Of a stretch of 64,000 nucleotides of DNA, positions 60,527 to 64,000 are shown one piece after another. The stretch lies in contig JAZNNG010000077.1 in NCBI GenBank assembly GCA_045580165.1, positions 1 through 64,000 of the forward strand, written 5' to 3'. The position numbers were made by a program, and so were the translations under genes. Numbering within the stretch: position 1 is the first letter of the stretch; every line of letters starts with the position of its first letter. The notes beneath the pieces are model-generated. The model was not told where the DNA came from. It ran no database searches and saw only the letters and a list, made by a program, of their open reading frames with translations. This DNA comes from UBA4717 sp045580165. GTDB lineage: Bacteria; Bacillota; Clostridia; Oscillospirales; CAG-272.

Positions 60527-62554
60527 TTATTTCTTTGTATTTGTACTGTCGATATATCCGTCGATCTGCTCCTTAAGGGCAATGAGCGTCTGATCGAGAG
60601 TTGCATCCTTGATTTGAGCGCCTGCAGACTCGTAATATCCGCCGCCGCCCACGCCTTCAATGATAGAGGCAACGTTGATCTTTCCTGCAGAACGTGCTGA
60701 TATGTGGATTATATTGTTGATTTCAAAAACTGCAAACGATGCGTGAACACCCTTCAGGTCAAGCAAAATATCAGCAACTCTTGCCGCAGTGATTTTGTCG
60801 TCCGGGTTGTCCGATGCTCTGAGAGCCGCAATAGCAAAATGCTCTCGGTAAATTTTAGCATCTGCCGCGCAAACGGCAGAGCGTTTGTAATCGTCGAGGG
60901 AGCTTTCGAAAAGCACCTGCGCTTCCGCAGGGCTTGCGCCCTCGCAACGCAAGTATTGAGCCGCGCTGAAGGTTCTGATACCCGTGTTTCTCGTAAACTG
61001 CTTTGTATCGAGGATGATACCCGACATAAGAAGGAGTGCTTCCTTCGGGGGGAGGGTGCCGAGCGTCAACGTGTGCTCGAGGAATTCCGCGACAAGCTCT
61101 GACGCGGAGGATGCGTAAGGCTCAATGTATTCGATTTCCGTCTTATAGACTGGTACGTCCTTTGCTTTGTGCTTGCTGTGGTGGTCGATTATTATAAGCT
61201 TACCGCTATTTGCCGCAACGTCCTGTGACTCGAATCTGAGCGCATTGTTAGCATCAACTACAATGGCAAGTGAGTCACTTCTGACCAGATCCTGGGCGCT
61301 TACCGAATCGATGAACCAGGCATTATATTCGTCTGATGACAGATAGTCAAGGCATAGCTTTGTGTTTATGCTTTCCTTGTCAATGATGATCTTGGGAGTC
61401 TGTCCGCAGCTTACCGCGAGACGCGCCATACCAACGCACGCGCCTATTGAATCGTAGTCGGGGTTTTTGTGACCCATTATAAGCACGTTTCCTGCGGATT
61501 TCATCATTTCGCATATTCTTGCAGCAGTCATCCTTGCCCTTACCTGGGTCGATTTAGACGTAGTCTTGACTCTTCCGTCAAACGAAACGTTCTCGTTACC
61601 GTTGTTATAAACGGCAGTATCTCCACCACGCTTTAGTGCAAACTCAAGTGCGGCTCGAGCGCCGTTTTCTTTCTGTGCAAGAGTGCCGGGGAAGCGCGCA
61701 GCGCCGATCGATATAGTAAGCGACAGATTGGTTTCGCCAACTTTAATCTCGTGTATCTTCTCACGGATCCTGAACTTGTCCTCAATAAATCTGTCGAGAT
61801 ATCGCGATTCAAAAACGAAGATATATTTGTTCTTTTCGAATTCCTTGATTATTCCGCCAACCTCGGACGCCCATTCCTTGAGGGTGACCTCTACCTGATG
61901 GGAAGCTTCGCGCGTTTTTTCGTTAACGGCCTGACTGAGCTCATCAAGGTTATCTACAAGAATGTAAGCAACTACCGTTTGCTCATCCACAATACGCTTG
62001 TTAAGCTTTACATAGTCGGTTCTTTCGTTCCAAATTGTGATGTAATACGGACTGTGCTGAGCTTCTATTCTGTAGCCTTTGATGTTAAAAACCTTATTAA
62101 AAGCTGTGGCTTCAACGCCCTCGTTTGCTTCGCTTGCTACTATCGTACCAATATCCGTATTGCATATTTCCTCAATGTTTTTCGGGAACTGAGCACCGCT
62201 TTTAATGGGAACGTGTCTGTAAAGCGAATCGTTGCAGTAAATTATTTTGCCCGATTCAGAGCATATAAGAATAGGGAGGTATAGCTCCTTGATAAACTGA
62301 AGTGTTATATTCTGGAGAATAGGGTCGTTAAGGTCGCCCGATTTTCCCGTAAACTTCAGACAGAAGAATTCATAAAGCTTGTCGGAAATCAACCATAAAG
62401 CGGCGTTTAAAGCAAACATTACGATTGCAAGAAGGAATACGTTCATTTCCTTTGAACGTGACATTGCGGCAAAAATTACAAACACCGCAAGGGTAAGAGC
62501 CGGCTTTATCAAAAGCTTTACATTAACTTTTTTGTTTTCTTTATTTTTGATCAT
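60527..62554 (-). CDS. gdpP: Cyclic-di-AMP phosphodiesterase GdpP-like (DHH family), GGGY variant
   Basis: 675 residues. Two membrane helices (~15-58), a PAS-like domain, a degenerate GGDEF domain, then the DHH phosphodiesterase: GHKNPDYDSIGACVG, IVVDANNALRF, LIIIDHHSKH, and C-terminal DHHA1. The DHHA1 glycine motif reads GGGGYYESAG (Y at residue ~640), where the family's usual motif is GGGH. ATG 62554 is chosen because AGGAGG is six bases upstream; a start at 62569 would lie within that site. It overlaps the yybS stop by 14 bp. It lowers c-di-AMP and so affects envelope and potassium control. Confidence 0.92.
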   Translation of the reverse strand: MIKNKENKKVNVKLLIKPALTLAVFVIFAAMSRSKEMNVFLLAIVMFALNAALWLISDKLYEFFCLKFTGKSGDLNDPILQNITLQFIKELYLPILICSESGKIIYCNDSLYRHVPIKSGAQFPKNIEEICNTDIGTIVASEANEGVEATAFNKVFNIKGYRIEAQHSPYYITIWNERTDYVKLNKRIVDEQTVVAYILVDNLDELSQAVNEKTREASHQVEVTLKEWASEVGGIIKEFEKNKYIFVFESRYLDRFIEDKFRIREKIHEIKVGETNLSLTISIGAARFPGTLAQKENGARAALEFALKRGGDTAVYNNGNENVSFDGRVKTTSKSTQVRARMTAARICEMMKSAGNVLIMGHKNPDYDSIGACVGMARLAVSCGQTPKIIIDKESINTKLCLDYLSSDEYNAWFIDSVSAQDLVRSDSLAIVVDANNALRFESQDVAANSGKLIIIDHHSKHKAKDVPVYKTEIEYIEPYASSASELVAEFLEHTLTLGTLPPKEALLLMSGIILDTKQFTRNTGIRTFSAAQYLRCEGASPAEAQVLFESSLDDYKRSAVCAADAKIYREHFAIAALRASDNPDDKITAARVADILLDLKGVHASFAVFEINNIIHISARSAGKINVASIIEGVGGGGYYESAGAQIKDATLDQTLIALKEQIDGYIDSTNTKK

Positions 62555-63536
62555 GTTTTGCCTCCTCATTTTTTTGGAGATTGCTATACTTAAATGAATA
62601 TTTTACTCCGGAGAGAGCAAGGTAAAAGATAAATATGGGGAACGCGCCGAATATTGACGAAATGAAAGCGAGAATCAGTACAAAGGGACTTGAATGCTCA
62701 ACCTTGAATTTGATCGTCAGAATATAATAAATTCCCGAAAAGATAAGCACGGGTGTGAGAATAAGAAGAAGATTCTGAGCGAGCATACTGTTATATTTTA
62801 TGGTTTCGGAAGGAGCTTTAATGAACAATGTAAACGCAAGCGAAATAACGTAGACCGATGAGGTTATTCTCGAAGGCATAACGTCAAATAAGCTTCCGTT
62901 ATACACCTCTGAATTTGCTCCGGTGATCTTAAAGGTGAGTGCCGTAGCTATATAGATAAAGCATGATTCAACAACTGTTGAGGAGATATACGTTCCCACA
63001 GCCAGCACCTTGAGGATCGATGACACATATTCCGTGCTTGAATAGCTATTGCCCATTATTGCGGAATATGCTTCCATCAATTGCTGAGCGTTTTCATCAA
63101 TGCTCGAAGATATTGCTTGCAGCTCATCTTTAAACGAAAAACTGCCTGTTGTAATCAAAACCGTTATAACGTATGCTAAAATACAGTAAAGCAAGTAAGA
63201 AACGGTAATGGAAACAATAACCGAAATCGGCTTACTTTTGTTTCTGAACGCAAAGCCGGCAGTGAGTGCAGGAAGCAAAAACGCAATCGCATTAATTGCA
63301 GAAATGGGATTTTCAAAAAATAATACTGCTAAAAAAATGAGCGTTGCGGGTATAAGAGAATAAATTCCCGTGTAAAACACTACGTAGCTGAAGCAAGCAA
63401 CGGATATAGCAACAGAAACCAAAGAAACGAACGGTACAAAGGATACTCGAGTGAGAAGAACGGCGAAAATGCCTGCAAGCAAAACGATTATAAGCTTTAT
63501 AATCGGTATTTTTTTGTCCGATAGAAGTAAGTTCAT
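62541..63536 (-). CDS. YybS-like DUF2232 membrane protein
   Basis: 331 residues, about eight helices. FENPISAINAIAFLLPALTAG, an external loop near 140-170 and SVYVISLAFTLF are seen. In Bacillus and relatives yybS precedes gdpP and rplI, exactly as here. Function is unknown (an S-component-like or transport role has been suggested). It opens the seven-gene cluster; CGAGGAAAACA precedes ATG 63536. The upstream 63537-63628 is very AT-rich and likely holds the promoter, but no single pair of boxes stands out. Confidence 0.85.
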   Translation of the reverse strand: MNLLLSDKKIPIIKLIIVLLAGIFAVLLTRVSFVPFVSLVSVAISVACFSYVVFYTGIYSLIPATLIFLAVLFFENPISAINAIAFLLPALTAGFAFRNKSKPISVIVSITVSYLLYCILAYVITVLITTGSFSFKDELQAISSSIDENAQQLMEAYSAIMGNSYSSTEYVSSILKVLAVGTYISSTVVESCFIYIATALTFKITGANSEVYNGSLFDVMPSRITSSVYVISLAFTLFIKAPSETIKYNSMLAQNLLLILTPVLIFSGIYYILTIKFKVEHSSPFVLILAFISSIFGAFPIFIFYLALSGVKYSFKYSNLQKNEEAKHDQK

Positions 63537-63628
63537 TGTTTTCCTCGATTGATACGCATATTTATATTATTTTATTATAATATTATATACTAAAAGGAGT
63601 CTAAAAGAAAATTTTTTGTTAACATTAA

Positions 63629-63655
63629 AAGCAGACGTCATATAAACGTCTGCTT
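63629..63655 (-). terminator. Terminator of the leftward membrane-protein gene
   Basis: Perfect 10-bp stem AAGCAGACGT/ACGTCTGCTT (63629-63638 / 63646-63655), followed on the minus strand by TTAATGTTAACAAAAAATTTTC. It insulates the yybS cluster. Confidence 0.8.
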
Positions 63656-63659
63656 CTTG

Positions 63660-63989
63660 TCATTTTCTAGGCCCTTTGCTGAGTCCGAGAAACACCAAAA
63701 TTCTGAAATTTTTGCTTCCTGCATAATAAGATAGTCCCGATACTGCTATCGCAGGTAAAACGAAAGCCGCAAGTACTATAAACTTATGAATATGCGCCTC
63801 GAACAGTGTAAAGAAAGAGGCGTACATACCGTTAAGAAGGGTAGAGACAGTGTAAGCGGTAGCGCTTATGCCGGATGCCCATTCCCAAAAGCTTAAAAAG
63901 TAAAAGAATATATTAATAAACGATAAGATTATATATAGGCTGTTAGCCGCTACTCCGAGCAGCATGCCTTTGTAATCGCATCTATCCAT
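63660..63989 (-). CDS. Small membrane protein of unknown function, 5' end uncertain
   Basis: At least 109 residues with three or four hydrophobic segments (LGVAANSLYIILSFINIFFY, KFIVLAAFVLPAIAVSGLSY) and a basic C-terminal GLSKGPRK. ATG 63989 is directly abutted by GGAAGG, so this is a poor start. The frame stays open to the window edge, so the true start may be beyond 64000 and the gene partial. No homologue recognised. Confidence 0.6.
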   Translation of the reverse strand: MDRCDYKGMLLGVAANSLYIILSFINIFFYFLSFWEWASGISATAYTVSTLLNGMYASFFTLFEAHIHKFIVLAAFVLPAIAVSGLSYYAGSKNFRILVFLGLSKGPRK

Positions 63990-64000
63990 CCTTCCGCCGT

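Noticed and set aside
1..64000. CRISPR array, prophage or toxin-antitoxin module
   Set aside because: No regularly spaced repeats, integrase, phage structural genes or recognisable toxin-antitoxin pair were seen in the window.

Overview
The window looks like chromosome of an anaerobic member of the Clostridia (Bacillota), probably an uncultured gut or rumen lineage. The evidence is gene content and order: a yybS-gdpP-rplI-dnaB block followed by tilS-hpt-ftsH, HPr kinase, NrdR, an LCP protein, single-chain bacterial/eukaryal-type glycyl-tRNA synthetase, split transketolase, HisG-short with HisZ, a dockerin protein, Gram-positive type LexA boxes, AGGAGG-type ribosome sites with some TTG/GTG starts, and sigma-A promoters with a nearly invariant 17-bp spacer. 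Species cannot be fixed from the sequence alone. I see no prophage, integrase, CRISPR array or complete insertion sequence. It reads as a core genome segment with a few accessory islands.

Layout, left to right. 1-1098: 3' end of an ABC-class ATPase gene and an XRE regulator. 1167-1253: tRNA-Leu(CAG). 1432-2403: dusB. 2521-3692: ECF sigma factor with its membrane partner. 3865-4270: a small unknown gene behind three LexA-type boxes. 4353-7299: prfB and split transketolase. 7525-13527: apgM-lepB-two membrane proteins-topB. 13596-13733: a tiny Asn/Gln-rich ORF. 13861-17759: trmN6-like/rsmI, a UgtP-type glycosyltransferase, mgtC-like gene and tRNA-Leu(UAG). 17797-19843: acyltransferase and zinc-ribbon membrane protein pair. 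20068-27362: HAD phosphatase, a P-type ATPase that has lost its catalytic motifs, and a large secreted dockerin protein. 27442-31488: GH39-like glycosidase, glyS, LCP protein. 31691-32620: hprK. 32655-41088: a complete eleven-gene histidine operon on the minus strand led by a TrpR/YerC-like regulator. 41259-43104: MFS transporter and divergent cyclophilin. 43227-48557: MutS-like ATPase, Lrp regulator, aminotransferase, U32 protein, uppP. 48730-50816: pgk-tpiA. 50880-54511: EamA transporter, nrdR, GH31. 54671-63536: yybS-gdpP-rplI-dnaB-tilS-hpt-ftsH. 63660-end: a membrane protein.

How the genes fit together. Central carbon metabolism (apgM, pgk, tpiA, transketolase, HprK), complete histidine synthesis, translation and tRNA maturation (dusB, rsmI, trmN6-like, tilS, prfB, glyS, rplI, U32) and envelope synthesis (uppP, LCP, glycolipid transferase, lepB, FtsH) dominate. 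The most unusual material is the pseudo-P-type ATPase in an apparent operon with a HAD phosphatase, the triple-LexA-box small gene, and the ambiguous antisense mini-ORF pair near 13.6-13.75 kb. Transcription units are mostly closed by strong hairpin terminators, several of them shared between convergent genes.
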